Notes: generated by a model from the letters alone, not told the origin. DNA of 53,689 bases from Candidatus Methylacidiphilales bacterium (GCA_030054035.1 JASGCS010000011.1:1-53689), one strand, 5' to 3'; shown: positions 15,764 through 25,986, counted from the stretch's first letter. A program made the numbers and translations.

Positions 15764-18387
15764 TTTTTATACTTTAGACCCGAACCACAGGGACAAGGAT
15801 CGTTCCTTTGCACTTTATCTCCAGAAACAATAGGAGATATTTTTTTAACTTCTTCGATAGATTTAGGTGATTCAGTTAGTGAGGCCTCTTGATGGGTAGT
15901 TTGTAATTGACTAGTATTAATTTCCTCAAGCTGCTCATGTTTGATGATAGGTTGCATTAAGACCCCTACAATTTCAAATCGCATCTGCTCAAGTAACTTT
16001 ACAAATAATTCAAATGCTTCTCTTTTGTATTCATGTTTAGGATTTTTAGAAGCATAACCTCTAAGGTGAATACCTCTCATAAGCTCTTCTAAATTAATAA
16101 GATGATCTTTCCAATATTTATCAAGAATAATGAGCATAATTTGTCTAAGCAGGTTTTGATATTGCTCCTGGCCAAAAGATTCTCGTTTTTTTTGCATTTC
16201 ATTATTAAATAATTTCGTAACTGTGTCTCGAATGGATACGAATGACTCTTCTTGCATAATGGTAACAAATGATGCTTTAATAAAAAATTGTTGCTCTAAA
16301 ACTTGTTCTAATGATGCCAGATGCCAATCTTCAATTGACAATGTTTCAGGGGCATATGAAGAAATTAATTGATCAATAACACCATTAACTATATCTTCAA
16401 TTAATTGCTCAAGGTTTTGTTTTTCTAATACCGCACTTCGCTGTCCATAAATAACCTTTCTTTGATCATTAGAAATCGTATCATACTCAAGTAAATTTTT
16501 TCTTAATTGAAAATTATGTACTTCAACTTTTCTTTGTGCCGATTCAATTGTCTTGGAAAGTAAAGGGTGTTCGATGGATTGTCCTGGTTGGAAACCAATC
16601 CACTGCATTAATTTACTGACATTTTCTGAAGCAAATATTCTCAGTAAATTATCTTCAAGTGATAAATAAAATCTAGAAGTGCCAGGGTCTCCCTGGCGTC
16701 CGGAACGACCGCGAAGTTGATTATCTACTCTTCTTGACTCATGGCGCTCGCTTCCAATAATATGAAGCCCGCCCAAACCAACCACAGCATTATGTTGTTC
16801 TTGCCAGTTAACTTCGGGCAACTGGTTATCTTGCAGTAGTGATGGGTTTCCACCAAGGATTATGTCAGTCCCTCTCCCTGCCATATTGGTAGCAATAGTT
16901 ACAGCTTTAAGTCTACCTGCCTGTGCAATTATTATTGCCTCACGATCGTGTTTTTTTGCATTAAGCACTTCATGTGGAATTGACTTTTGCTTAAAGAGTA
17001 TTGATAATTCTTCAGAGGTTTCTATGCTTGCAGTTCCAACTAAGACAGGTTGGCCTTTTTGGTACAGCTCAAATACATCGTTTACAATTGCTTGGTATTT
17101 ACTTTTCTTGTCTAAAAAAACTAAATCAGGTAAGTCTTTTCTAATCATCGCTTTATTAGTAGGAATTACCACGACTTCTAAAGAATAAATTTCATATAAT
17201 TCCTGTGCTTCCGTGTCAGCAGTTCCTGTCATACCTGCTAATTTTGGATAATTTTTAAAAAAGTTTTGAAACGTTATTGAGGCTAACGTTTGTGAATTTG
17301 GTAAGATTGGTACCAGCTCTTTTGCTTCAATAGCTTGATGAAGTCCGTGCGACAGTCTTCTGCCATGCATCAACCTTCCAGTAAATTCGTCAACGAGAAT
17401 AACTTTTTGATTCTGCACAACATAATCTGTATCTTTAACATAATGAGCATGGGCGCAAAGTGCAGATTCTAAGTGATGGATTAAATGTAGATTGTGTTGA
17501 AAATATAAATTCTCATTTTCTGCTAATACACCATTTTTTTGATAGAGCAACTCTGCTTTAGCGTGTCCAGCATCACTCAAATGTACTCTTTTTGATTTTT
17601 CATCTGCGAAATAATCACCTTCCACATCTTCTTCATTTTCCTGTCTCACAAAGTGCTTGACCAATTGATTTGCGGTAGTGTATAATTCACTAGGTTCGTT
17701 CGTTTGTCCTGATATAATTAAAGGGGTTCTTGCTTCGTCTATTAACACAGAATCTACTTCATCAATAATTGCATAATTAAATGGTCTTTGCACTTGGTGT
17801 TCTCGAAATAATTTCATATTATCCCTAAGATAATCAAATCCTAACTCATTATTAACTGCATACAAAATATCTGATTGGTAAGCTAACTTTCTTTCTTGGT
17901 CACTTAAAGATGTGGTAAGAGATGACACTGAAAATCCTAAAAAGGTAAATAGTTTTCCCATCCAATTTGCATCACGAGTTGCTAAATAGTCATTAACCGT
18001 GACGATATGTACCCCCTTTCCGGTCAAGGCATTTAATGCTGCTGGAAGTGTGGCGGTTAAAGTTTTACCTTCACCAGTTTTCATTTCTCCAATATTCCCT
18101 TCATGGAGTGCGATACCACCAATAAGTTGGACGATAAAATGCCTCATTCCCAAAACACGAGTACTTGCCTCTCTAACAATAGCAAATACTTCCACCATTT
18201 GAGATTCTAAAGTAGCCCCTTGTTGAATATTGGCACGCGTATCTTGGAACAGTTGTTTTAAAGCATCATCTGAGATCTGTAGTAGCGATTTACCCCGTTC
18301 ATCTATTTTTTCCGCAATAGCCTGATAGCGTTTGATTTGACGTTGGTTTCTATTTAATAAGAATAAAGAGAGAATTGTACGAAACAT
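15745..18387 (-). CDS. secA: Preprotein translocase ATPase SecA
   Basis: Motor ATPase that drives proteins through SecYEG. Walker A GEMKTGEGKTLTATL, Walker B VIDEVDSVLIDEARTPL, helicase motifs (MTGTADTEAQE, TNMAGRGTDIILGG, QLRGRSGRQGDPG) and the C-terminal zinc/SecB-binding tail CPCGSGLKYKKCHG are all present. 880 residues is typical. It begins seven bases after the M23 peptidase gene and overlaps argJ. The lpxC...M23-secA neighbourhood matches pseudomonads. Confidence 0.98.
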   Translation of the reverse strand: MFRTILSLFLLNRNQRQIKRYQAIAEKIDERGKSLLQISDDALKQLFQDTRANIQQGATLESQMVEVFAIVREASTRVLGMRHFIVQLIGGIALHEGNIGEMKTGEGKTLTATLPAALNALTGKGVHIVTVNDYLATRDANWMGKLFTFLGFSVSSLTTSLSDQERKLAYQSDILYAVNNELGFDYLRDNMKLFREHQVQRPFNYAIIDEVDSVLIDEARTPLIISGQTNEPSELYTTANQLVKHFVRQENEEDVEGDYFADEKSKRVHLSDAGHAKAELLYQKNGVLAENENLYFQHNLHLIHHLESALCAHAHYVKDTDYVVQNQKVILVDEFTGRLMHGRRLSHGLHQAIEAKELVPILPNSQTLASITFQNFFKNYPKLAGMTGTADTEAQELYEIYSLEVVVIPTNKAMIRKDLPDLVFLDKKSKYQAIVNDVFELYQKGQPVLVGTASIETSEELSILFKQKSIPHEVLNAKKHDREAIIIAQAGRLKAVTIATNMAGRGTDIILGGNPSLLQDNQLPEVNWQEQHNAVVGLGGLHIIGSERHESRRVDNQLRGRSGRQGDPGTSRFYLSLEDNLLRIFASENVSKLMQWIGFQPGQSIEHPLLSKTIESAQRKVEVHNFQLRKNLLEYDTISNDQRKVIYGQRSAVLEKQNLEQLIEDIVNGVIDQLISSYAPETLSIEDWHLASLEQVLEQQFFIKASFVTIMQEESFVSIRDTVTKLFNNEMQKKRESFGQEQYQNLLRQIMLIILDKYWKDHLINLEELMRGIHLRGYASKNPKHEYKREAFELFVKLLEQMRFEIVGVLMQPIIKHEQLEEINTSQLQTTHQEASLTESPKSIEEVKKISPIVSGDKVQRNDPCPCGSGLKYKKCHGKV

Positions 18388-18393
18388 TTAATT

Positions 18394-19326
18394 TTAGCGA
18401 AGTATATAGTTTAACGGATTTATAGATTGATTATCTTTAACTATTTCATAATGTACATGTGGTCCAGTAGAATCTCCAGTGCTTCCTAATTTAGCAATTG
18501 GTTGACCGCGGTACACTACTGTTCCATTAGGAACATATATTTTTTGGTTATGTGCATACCTAGTTCGCAATCCATTTCCATGATCAATCTCAATCAAGTT
18601 TCCATACCCTCCCTGATAACCGACACTAGTTACAATTCCTGATGCTGTCGCAAATACTTCTCCGTCTATTTCTGTAGATCCAATATCCACACCACTATGA
18701 AATTCAAACTGTCCTGAAAGTGGATGAAGTCTCATGCCATAGTATGAGGTAATATAACCATTTTTTATTGGGTAACCGGTTGGTATTGTTGCGTTAGTAA
18801 CTTTTCGTTGTTGCAACAAACTATATAAAAAATACAATTCCTGAGATTTAGCATCAATTCTCTTTTCTACTGTTTGGTAAAGCTGGTCTAGATCAATGAT
18901 TTGATATTTTATTTTTGAATTATTAGCTAGAGAGAAACGCATTATATCTTTTGGGTAATTTAATTCTTTTTCTTTTATAAATGCTTTTACATCAAGTAAG
19001 GCAGCAGTTGAAAGTTTAACCGTAATTGAATCAAGCTTAGAAACTTCGTAATGAAGCCTACCTAATTCGGTGGCAAGACTTTCCACCCTCGTATCTGTTT
19101 CCCATGTAAGTTGTTGTAGGATTTCTTTTTGTTGGTTTAATTCATTTGTCCATAATTCAATTAAATGCGAATATGGTGAAAAATATTGGCTTACTGAATA
19201 GCCAATCCCCCCTCCAAGTACAAGTAACAGTAATGACGCTATTAAAGCTACAACATGAAATCTACGACCACCAATCGCTATCGCTCTAGGTCGTCCAAAT
19301 AAAGAAAAAGAAATTACAATATTCAT
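18394..19326 (-). CDS. Inner-membrane-anchored M23 (LytM) peptidase
   Basis: 310-residue protein with a short cytosolic N terminus, one transmembrane helix at about 26-48 (FHVVALIASLLLLVLGGGIG), a helical periplasmic stem and a C-terminal M23 domain. Zinc motifs are complete: HSGVDIGS (HxxxD), the central RYAHN region, and the final HVHYE (HxH). It probably trims peptidoglycan cross-links or activates amidases. It lies between lpxC and secA as in Pseudomonas, and the forward DUF721 gene is divergent from it, with 43 bases between starts. Confidence 0.9.
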   Translation of the reverse strand: MNIVISFSLFGRPRAIAIGGRRFHVVALIASLLLLVLGGGIGYSVSQYFSPYSHLIELWTNELNQQKEILQQLTWETDTRVESLATELGRLHYEVSKLDSITVKLSTAALLDVKAFIKEKELNYPKDIMRFSLANNSKIKYQIIDLDQLYQTVEKRIDAKSQELYFLYSLLQQRKVTNATIPTGYPIKNGYITSYYGMRLHPLSGQFEFHSGVDIGSTEIDGEVFATASGIVTSVGYQGGYGNLIEIDHGNGLRTRYAHNQKIYVPNGTVVYRGQPIAKLGSTGDSTGPHVHYEIVKDNQSINPLNYILR

Positions 19327-19369
19327 TGATCTTATCCAAATACCAAAACCAATAGGTTAAAATAATAGC

Positions 19370-19603
19370 ATGGTAAGAGTATTTGGTACCATTTTACAAA
19401 AAGAATTCTTTACTGTGGAAAGCAACACTTCTACATACTCCATTCAACTTCCCACAGAACTTTCCAGTCTAACATCTTTCCAATTAAATGGCAACATTCT
19501 AGAAATTACTTGCCCAAATCAAATTCGCAGACTGGTTGAATTTCACCTAGCCGCTCAACATTGTATTCCAAAACATATTTCGATACAATGGAAGTCAAGA
19601 TAA
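19370..19603 (+). CDS. Short DUF721 (DciA-like) protein
   Basis: A 77-residue protein whose only recognisable block is LEITCPNQIRRLVEFHLA, which fits the core of DUF721: a strand followed by a helix, as in DciA, the ancestral replicative-helicase loader. Position supports this, since in Pseudomonas the DUF721 gene also sits between lpxC and the M23 gene in the opposite direction. It is shorter than usual (100-170). A TAAAAT at 19358-19363 sits six bases before the ATG with no Shine-Dalgarno. The end overlaps the lpxC stop by nine bases. Family assignment is tentative and rests mainly on context. Confidence 0.55.
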   Translation: MVRVFGTILQKEFFTVESNTSTYSIQLPTELSSLTSFQLNGNILEITCPNQIRRLVEFHLAAQHCIPKHISIQWKSR

Positions 19604-20455
19604 GGTTACAGTTTCCCATGCGTTTTCAGTGTGTATTTTTCGTAGTAATTCGTTAGTAAGTTTATGTCCGGACTTATAGCCACTAAATTTTCCAACCAGG
19701 GTGCCTCCAATTAAAAACAAATCTCCAATAGCATCTAGAACTTTGTGACGAACCATTTCATCATCAAAACGTAAACCTTCTTTATTTATTACTTTGCTAT
19801 CATCAAGAACCACTGCATTTGCTAATCCACCGCCCTGTGCTAGATTTTTTGCTCTTAATTTTTCTAAATCACTCATAAACCCGAAAGTTCTTGCACTTGA
19901 AATTTCTTTTGCGTAGGCAATAGTATTAACATGAAACTCTATCCATTGTGGTCCATTTTTAAAAACTGGGTGATTAAACTCAATGGTAAATTTTACACAA
20001 AATCCATCAAATGGCTCTAAACTAGCCCAAGAATCTTCAGTTCCTACCTTACAGGTCTTGGTAATTTTGATAAAATTTTTTGCTTTTGATTGCTCCTCTA
20101 TTCCAGCAGCTTGAAGTAATTGTATAAACAACAAAGAGCTTCCATCTAAGATTGGCACCTCTTCAGATGTTAACTCAACTAATACATTATCCAATGACAG
20201 CCCAACAAAAGCAGACAAAAGATGCTCTACGGTTGCCACAGAAGAGTTACCAAATGTTAACTTTGTCGCTAAATCAGTAGTGCTAACTTGATCAAACTTA
20301 GCGGGAATTTCATTAGGTTGAGGCATATCTACCCGCCTAAAGACAATTCCATAATCACAAGGAGCTGGATGAAAAGTAACCTCTACAGGTTTACCACTAT
20401 GCAAGCCAACACCTCTGATTGAAACACTGTGCTTAATGGTTTTCTGTTTTATCAT
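19595..20455 (-). CDS. lpxC: UDP-3-O-acyl-N-acetylglucosamine deacetylase
   Basis: Zinc amidase for the committed step of lipid A synthesis, so the cell makes lipopolysaccharide. Signatures are VSIRGVGLHSGKPVEVTFHP, zinc histidine in VATVEHLLSAF, LAQGGGLANAVVLDD and the second zinc site/catalytic base HKVLDAIGDLFLIGG. At 286 residues it is slightly short of the usual ~303 because the C terminus is trimmed. It follows ftsZ by six bases, the standard dcw end. Confidence 0.97.
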   Translation of the reverse strand: MIKQKTIKHSVSIRGVGLHSGKPVEVTFHPAPCDYGIVFRRVDMPQPNEIPAKFDQVSTTDLATKLTFGNSSVATVEHLLSAFVGLSLDNVLVELTSEEVPILDGSSLLFIQLLQAAGIEEQSKAKNFIKITKTCKVGTEDSWASLEPFDGFCVKFTIEFNHPVFKNGPQWIEFHVNTIAYAKEISSARTFGFMSDLEKLRAKNLAQGGGLANAVVLDDSKVINKEGLRFDDEMVRHKVLDAIGDLFLIGGTLVGKFSGYKSGHKLTNELLRKIHTENAWETVTLS

Positions 20456-20461
20456 ATCAAT

Positions 20462-21739
20462 CTAGTTAGCCTGATTTCTCAAAAAAGTTGGCATATTTAG
20501 GTCTACTTTATCATGCTTTGATGTAACGCTACGCTCTTTTGTCTCAGAATCTGTGGAAACACCAAGTAATCGAGAAGTAGGTTTCTTATTCTGAGGTTTA
20601 GATATTGGGTCAGGAGATTTTAAATTAAATGTCTCAACTGGATTATTTAAAACTGGAATTGCATCTTGAGTTTTACTATCATCCATTAGATCCTCCTCAG
20701 GGGGCTGTTGATTTTGCACCACTTCTACAACAGTTTTTTGTACTGGTATCGCCTCTGGTTGCTGCTTGATTGATGATTTGTAGTATTTTAATCCTGTAGC
20801 TACAACGCTTACCCTAATTTCACCTTGTAACGATTGGTCTTCGACATGGCCTATTACTATCACTGTTTGATCATCTTCTTGTGCAATACTTTTTGTCATT
20901 GTGCCAATTTCCGTCATTTCATCCATAGTAATTGAATCATCTGAAGTTATATTGACTAAAAGACCTTTTGCTTCCTGCAGTGAAGAATGGTCTAGGAGCG
21001 GACAAGTGATTGCTTGTTCAGTTGCTTTTCTTGCTCTACCTTGACCTGACGCACTTCCAGTTCCCATTATTGCCCTTCCTTTTGCACTCATTACAGAACG
21101 TAAATCAGCAAAATCAATATTTATCATTCCAACGCATGTCACTAAATCTGCTATTCCACGAACTGCGCCATACAGCACTTCGTTAGACGATTCTCTAGCT
21201 TCTTTCCAGGTGTGATTTCCTCCAAACACAAGTAACAATTTATCATTAGGGATAATAATAATTGAGTCAACTACTTTTTCAAGCTCGTGGATTCCTTGTT
21301 CCGCTATAGCAGATCGTTTTGCTCCTTCATAACTAAAGGGTGTAGTTACAACAGCCACAGTGAGTATTCCTATTTCTCGTGCAACTGAAGCAACAATGGG
21401 TGACGCACCTGTACCAGTACCTCCACCCATACCAGCTGATATAAATAACATATCTACATCAGCTAACTCTTTTCGTATAGCTTCAACATCCTCTTCTGCT
21501 GCATTCTTACCCACCTCTGGATTTGCACCTGCACCAAATCCCTTAGTTAATTTAGCACCAATTTGTAGCGTTGGATGGCTGCAATTCATTAACACTTGTT
21601 TATCAGTATTAATTGACAGGAAGCGCACTCCTTGCAATTTTCTCTTGATCATATGCAGTATTGCATTACCACCCGCACCACCAATACCTGCAATTTTGAT
21701 CCGTGCGACTATTTTTTCATCTTGTACATATTCAAACAT
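20462..21739 (-). CDS. ftsZ: Cell division GTPase FtsZ
   Basis: Tubulin homologue forming the Z-ring. The GTP-binding signature appears as GMGGGTGTGASP. T7 loop residues are in MINIDFADLRSVM. A ~90-residue variable linker follows, and the C-terminal peptide LNMPTFLRNQ, which binds FtsA and ZipA, is intact. 425 residues. A good GGAG lies upstream of the ATG at 21739. ftsA ends 21 bases earlier. Confidence 0.99.
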   Translation of the reverse strand: MFEYVQDEKIVARIKIAGIGGAGGNAILHMIKRKLQGVRFLSINTDKQVLMNCSHPTLQIGAKLTKGFGAGANPEVGKNAAEEDVEAIRKELADVDMLFISAGMGGGTGTGASPIVASVAREIGILTVAVVTTPFSYEGAKRSAIAEQGIHELEKVVDSIIIIPNDKLLLVFGGNHTWKEARESSNEVLYGAVRGIADLVTCVGMINIDFADLRSVMSAKGRAIMGTGSASGQGRARKATEQAITCPLLDHSSLQEAKGLLVNITSDDSITMDEMTEIGTMTKSIAQEDDQTVIVIGHVEDQSLQGEIRVSVVATGLKYYKSSIKQQPEAIPVQKTVVEVVQNQQPPEEDLMDDSKTQDAIPVLNNPVETFNLKSPDPISKPQNKKPTSRLLGVSTDSETKERSVTSKHDKVDLNMPTFLRNQAN

Positions 21740-21760
21740 AGTTTTCTCCTATTGTTAATG

Positions 21761-22984
21761 TTAATTGAACCATGAATTTAATTGAGCGAATATGCCTTTA
21801 TTTTCTTCGGCATTTTTTATAGAGGAATTATTTTTATCCATTTGATAATAGGCTAATAACCCAAGGGTCTGCATATAAAATTGATTATTAATGGAACTTG
21901 GATTTAAAATAGTAGATGTCACTGGTAAAACATTTTTAGCTGGCATTTGGAAAACATCCTCAACTATATTTGGTAGTTGATAATATACAGATGATCCACC
22001 AATCAAAAATACTCCGCTACCAATCGTATCAATATAACCACTTTGTTTGATATCACTATACGCTAATTCTAATATTTCTCTAAATCTAGAATTTACAATA
22101 TCATATATAAATTGTATAGATACTTTCTTATTAGTAGATAATTCAATACATGGTTCTGAATCATCAAGGGTGTCTAAGGGTGGCATACCATTATTTGATA
22201 ATTTAATTTTAATTTGCTCAGCTTCAACGCTTGAGATGTGCAGTGCAATTGCTAAATCACGAGTAACAGATTTTCCCGCATATTCCACTGTTGATAAATG
22301 TCGTAATGTGCCTTGTGAATAAAGTGACACGGTAGTTATACTTGCTCCAATATCCAACACACATACTCCCAAATCTTTATCATCAGAATTCATTATTGCT
22401 AATGCACTTGTGATAGGTAAAGCACAAATAGAATAGTTTTTAGCTCCGATTGAATTAAGACAGCGAGAAAAGGTTTGGTAAACTTGCGCAGAAGTAGAAA
22501 CTATTAACGTTGACACATCCATACGTTTACCAGTTAATCCGAAAGGGGTTTTGGTAGCATATTGCTCCTGATTGTCAAGAACAAAACGCTCTGGAACATT
22601 ATGTAACACGACTCGTTCATGGGCATTAAAGTATGAGAGTGTGGATTGCATAATTGATTGGATATCATTGTGGCTAACAATTTCATTGGTAATTTTTATG
22701 GACCCGTTTGATAACATAGTAGAAATATGTGAACCTTGCAAACCAATTATTAAGTGATCAATACTTCTCCCACTCATATTTTCTGCTTCTCGAAGTGCTG
22801 TTCGAGTTGCAATACCTGCGCTAACATAGTCAACGATAACCCCTTTTTCAATGCCCATAGAACGGGTATTTGAATAACCAACAATATCTAGCATTGTATC
22901 GTCGTTTTCTTTGGCAATAAGACATTTGAGATTATATGAACCAAGATCAATAACTCCAATATAGCGTTCATATTTTTTTACCAT
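21761..22984 (-). CDS. ftsA: Cell division actin-like protein FtsA
   Basis: Actin-fold protein tethering FtsZ to the membrane and recruiting late divisome proteins. The phosphate 1 loop IGVIDLGSYNLKCLIA is at the N terminus, VCVLDIGASITTVSLY is phosphate 2, and SGVFLIGGSS the adenosine motif. The C-terminal tail (NKGIFAQLNSWFN) is the expected amphipathic membrane-targeting helix. 407 residues. It overlaps ftsQ by seven bases. Confidence 0.97.
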   Translation of the reverse strand: MVKKYERYIGVIDLGSYNLKCLIAKENDDTMLDIVGYSNTRSMGIEKGVIVDYVSAGIATRTALREAENMSGRSIDHLIIGLQGSHISTMLSNGSIKITNEIVSHNDIQSIMQSTLSYFNAHERVVLHNVPERFVLDNQEQYATKTPFGLTGKRMDVSTLIVSTSAQVYQTFSRCLNSIGAKNYSICALPITSALAIMNSDDKDLGVCVLDIGASITTVSLYSQGTLRHLSTVEYAGKSVTRDLAIALHISSVEAEQIKIKLSNNGMPPLDTLDDSEPCIELSTNKKVSIQFIYDIVNSRFREILELAYSDIKQSGYIDTIGSGVFLIGGSSVYYQLPNIVEDVFQMPAKNVLPVTSTILNPSSINNQFYMQTLGLLAYYQMDKNNSSIKNAEENKGIFAQLNSWFN

Positions 22985-23661
22985 ATCTGATTTCCCTTGC
23001 TTGGTGCAACTGCAATTCCATAGTCATACCTAGTATCAAATAATAAAATCTTATTTGATGAAAATATTTGCTGATGTTTCGAGTATACATATATAAAACG
23101 AGATATACTTTTTTGAAAATAATCATCATGTATGATTACCGAGGCACCATTAGTGAAAGTGATTTCTCTAACAGAATCAATTATAGTTTTATACTTTTCT
23201 ACCTGTAGACCAATAGGTTGAAGTTCACTTTTCAAACGAACTAAATGTTCCGATATTACCGTTGCATCTGCCAACGAAGAATGGATAATTGGCAAAATAG
23301 TAAACCTAGTTAATTCAGATACCTTGCTAATAACTCCATTGCTCATCAAAACCATACCGTTTTCAAATCGCCCAAGGAGCTGTCTAGTGGTAAGTCGTAT
23401 CGATATTCTAGAATGAGCTAATTGCTCTATTTGCACTGTCTCAATCCATGGAATTGTATGAAGTGATATTAGAAGCTGATCTTTAGTTTTCGCTTGTGCG
23501 ATATGTTGTTTTATTAAGCGTACTTGGTCTTCTGTAATAGTAGCATGCAAAGTTGCTTGTGAATAGGGGGCGTTTGAAGTTAGCCAATAAAAGTAACCAG
23601 CGACACTTACCAGTAAGCTAAATCCTATTATAATCACAATATAGGATGTTCGAATTTTCAT
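22978..23661 (-). CDS. ftsQ: Cell division protein FtsQ
   Basis: Bitopic divisome protein of 227 residues with one transmembrane helix at about 7-27 (YIVIIIGFSLLVSVAGYFYW), followed by a periplasmic POTRA-type domain and the FtsQ beta domain. Sequence conservation is low, as usual for FtsQ, so the assignment leans on topology and on its place between murB and ftsA. The ATG overlaps the murB stop by four bases (ATGA). The usual ddl gene between murB and ftsQ is absent. Confidence 0.9.
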   Translation of the reverse strand: MKIRTSYIVIIIGFSLLVSVAGYFYWLTSNAPYSQATLHATITEDQVRLIKQHIAQAKTKDQLLISLHTIPWIETVQIEQLAHSRISIRLTTRQLLGRFENGMVLMSNGVISKVSELTRFTILPIIHSSLADATVISEHLVRLKSELQPIGLQVEKYKTIIDSVREITFTNGASVIIHDDYFQKSISRFIYVYSKHQQIFSSNKILLFDTRYDYGIAVAPSKGNQIW

Positions 23662-24566
23662 ACTGAGTCCCCAATGATTCTAATTTCAAGTTCAAGTGTA
23701 ACTCCAGTTTTATCTTTCACATAGTCTTGAATTTTTAAAATTAATTGTTCAATATCAGATGCGGTTGCCTTACCTGTATTAATAATAAAATTAGCATGTT
23801 GGTTAGATACAGTTGCATCGCCTACACGCATATTTTTTAATCCAAGCTGATCAATTATTTTTCCTGCGTAACTACCTTCAGGATTCTTGAACACACAACC
23901 ACTATTTGCAGTTCCAATTGGCTGAGTAGTATTGCGTTTCTGAAAATGTGACTTGATTATACTCATGGTTTTTTCCGGCACTTGATATGGTAAAAGTAAT
24001 GTTGCAGATAAAAACCACAGAGGAGCTTTTATATTTTTATGCAAAACAGAACGGTAGCCAATGGTGAAATCGTCAGGAGTAAAGCGGTGAATTGAAAATG
24101 GTGGAACTGATTGCATACAAGAAACCTCCACAACATAATCCCAAATCGCAGATCCCTGTGCTCCTGCATTCATAGCTAGCGCGCCACCTATAGTACCTGG
24201 TATCCCACATAAAAACTCAATCCCACCCAATTCAACTGATGATATCCACTTACTAGCTTTCGCGCAAGTTACTCCAGCATAAAATGTTACCGTACTTTGT
24301 TTTTCATAGCGTATTTCTTGCAAACCAGGAAAAGTTCTAATAACTAAACCTCTGTAACCACCATCACGAATGAGCACATTACTACCCAATCCAATCCAAC
24401 AAATTGAATTAGTGTTAAAGCTCAGTAACACCTCTTGCAAGTCTTCAACAGAATAAGGTTCGTAAAAATAATCCGCAATACCGCCCACATTCCACCAAGT
24501 ATAATCAGACAATTTCACACCTTGTTTGACTCGCTGCGCTATGTTCAATGGTGAATTAGTGTGCAT
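23658..24566 (-). CDS. murB: UDP-N-acetylenolpyruvoylglucosamine reductase
   Basis: FAD enzyme reducing UDP-GlcNAc-enolpyruvate to UDP-MurNAc. GLGSNVLIRDGGYRG binds FAD, GIPGTIGGALAMNAGA is the pyrophosphate loop, and IGYRSVLHK carries a catalytic arginine. The proton donor site reads NSGCVFKNPEG, that is cysteine where E. coli MurB has serine. At 302 residues it has the short (type II) architecture, unlike the ~340-residue E. coli type I enzyme. It overlaps murC by 11 bases and ftsQ by four. Confidence 0.96.
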   Translation of the reverse strand: MHTNSPLNIAQRVKQGVKLSDYTWWNVGGIADYFYEPYSVEDLQEVLLSFNTNSICWIGLGSNVLIRDGGYRGLVIRTFPGLQEIRYEKQSTVTFYAGVTCAKASKWISSVELGGIEFLCGIPGTIGGALAMNAGAQGSAIWDYVVEVSCMQSVPPFSIHRFTPDDFTIGYRSVLHKNIKAPLWFLSATLLLPYQVPEKTMSIIKSHFQKRNTTQPIGTANSGCVFKNPEGSYAGKIIDQLGLKNMRVGDATVSNQHANFIINTGKATASDIEQLILKIQDYVKDKTGVTLELEIRIIGDSV

Positions 24567-25986
24567 GTTTAGCCTGCAGTGTTGGAATTATTTTATTAAT
24601 ATCACCTGCTCCAAATATAAGAATATAATCTCCAGATTTGGACTGGGTATAAATGAAATCACATATATCATCAGCGGTAGGACACCAATGGACTTTATCT
24701 TGCATAGATTGTTGGATGACATGGAACAAAGCTTTTCCACTTCCTGCCTCATCATAAGGCTCACTGGCACTATAGGTTTCAGTAATGACAAGCACGTCAG
24801 CATTTCTTAATGCTATAGAAAAATCATTGAATAATTGTTTTGTTCTTGAAAACCGATGCGGTTGAAACACTAACACTAATCTTCGGTTCTTGAATGCTGA
24901 TTTTGCCGCATCTAATGTTGCGATAATTTCTTTAGGGTGATGGGCATAATCTTCTAAAATATCAACCATTCCATTTAAAACTTTGCAAGGTGGATGAGTT
25001 TGAAATCTCCTTCGTAATCCAGGAAATGTTGCAAGGCTATTTGAAATACTTTCTAACGGTATCCCTACCATGGTAGCAACTGCAATAGTTGCGAGGGCGT
25101 TACTTATATTATGCTTGCCAGGTAGTTGTAGATTAAACGTATGTTCTTGCCCAAAGACCGAAACAGTAAATTTTGATTGCATGTCCAGAGAATTAATAGT
25201 AAGTAATCGTACATGAGCAAGCTCATGAGTTCCATATGAAACTACTCTGCGTTGAAAACGTTTTTGCAAATCTAATAGATGTATATCATCCGCACAAATC
25301 ACAGCGACACCATAAAAAGGTAGTTTATGAACAAAAGCAACAAAAGCATCTTTTAATTTTTCCATGCTAAAGTCATAATGAGAGAGGTGGTCGTTATCAA
25401 TATTTGTAATGACTGCAATGAATGGTAATAAATGCAAAAAAGAGCAGTCACTTTCATCAGCCTCGGCAATTAAATAATCGCCACTTCCAATTTTTGCATT
25501 AGCATGAGAGTTCATAAAACGCCCTCCGATTACATACGATGGCTCTAATCCTGCTTGTGTAAATACATGCGCAATTAAACTAGTAGTTGTGGTTTTACCA
25601 TGAGAACCGGCAACTGCAATACTATTCGTATTTCGCATGAGCTCTCCTAAAATGTGCGCTCGGGGAACTATAGGTATTGAATGATTTTGTGCAAACCTAA
25701 GCTCCTCATTATCTTGGCTGATTGCTGATGAAACAACTACAACCTGAGTGTCTATTACATGTTCAAAATTATGGCCAATATGCACCACTATACCCAATTC
25801 GCGTAATCGTTTTGCATCAGCAGAATCTTTAATATCAGAACCAGTTACTTGATATCCATTATTGCTCATGACCTCTGCAAGCCCGCTCATACCAGCCCCA
25901 AGAATCCCAATGAAATGAATTTTTTTTACCATGGGTAAAGTCGTTAAAATGGTTTGACGCGTAATAGATGTATTATTTTTTACCAT
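24556..25986 (-). CDS. murC: UDP-N-acetylmuramate-L-alanine ligase
   Basis: Adds L-alanine to UDP-MurNAc. N-terminal Rossmann motif IHFIGILGAGMSGLAE, ATP loop VAGSHGKTTTTSLIAHV, and YAHHPKEI in the C-terminal domain are all characteristic. Two ATG starts are possible. 25986, inside murG, gives an 18-residue extension. 25932 gives the usual MurC start. Both are preceded and followed by almost the same bases (CCCATGGTAAAAAA), so the start may have been duplicated. Length is 476 or 458. Confidence 0.96.
   Translation of the reverse strand: MVKNNTSITRQTILTTLPMVKKIHFIGILGAGMSGLAEVMSNNGYQVTGSDIKDSADAKRLRELGIVVHIGHNFEHVIDTQVVVVSSAISQDNEELRFAQNHSIPIVPRAHILGELMRNTNSIAVAGSHGKTTTTSLIAHVFTQAGLEPSYVIGGRFMNSHANAKIGSGDYLIAEADESDCSFLHLLPFIAVITNIDNDHLSHYDFSMEKLKDAFVAFVHKLPFYGVAVICADDIHLLDLQKRFQRRVVSYGTHELAHVRLLTINSLDMQSKFTVSVFGQEHTFNLQLPGKHNISNALATIAVATMVGIPLESISNSLATFPGLRRRFQTHPPCKVLNGMVDILEDYAHHPKEIIATLDAAKSAFKNRRLVLVFQPHRFSRTKQLFNDFSIALRNADVLVITETYSASEPYDEAGSGKALFHVIQQSMQDKVHWCPTADDICDFIYTQSKSGDYILIFGAGDINKIIPTLQAKHAH

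Noticed and set aside
21360-21758. 132-residue forward frame opposite ftsZ
   Set aside because: Shadow frame over the conserved FtsZ GTPase domain.
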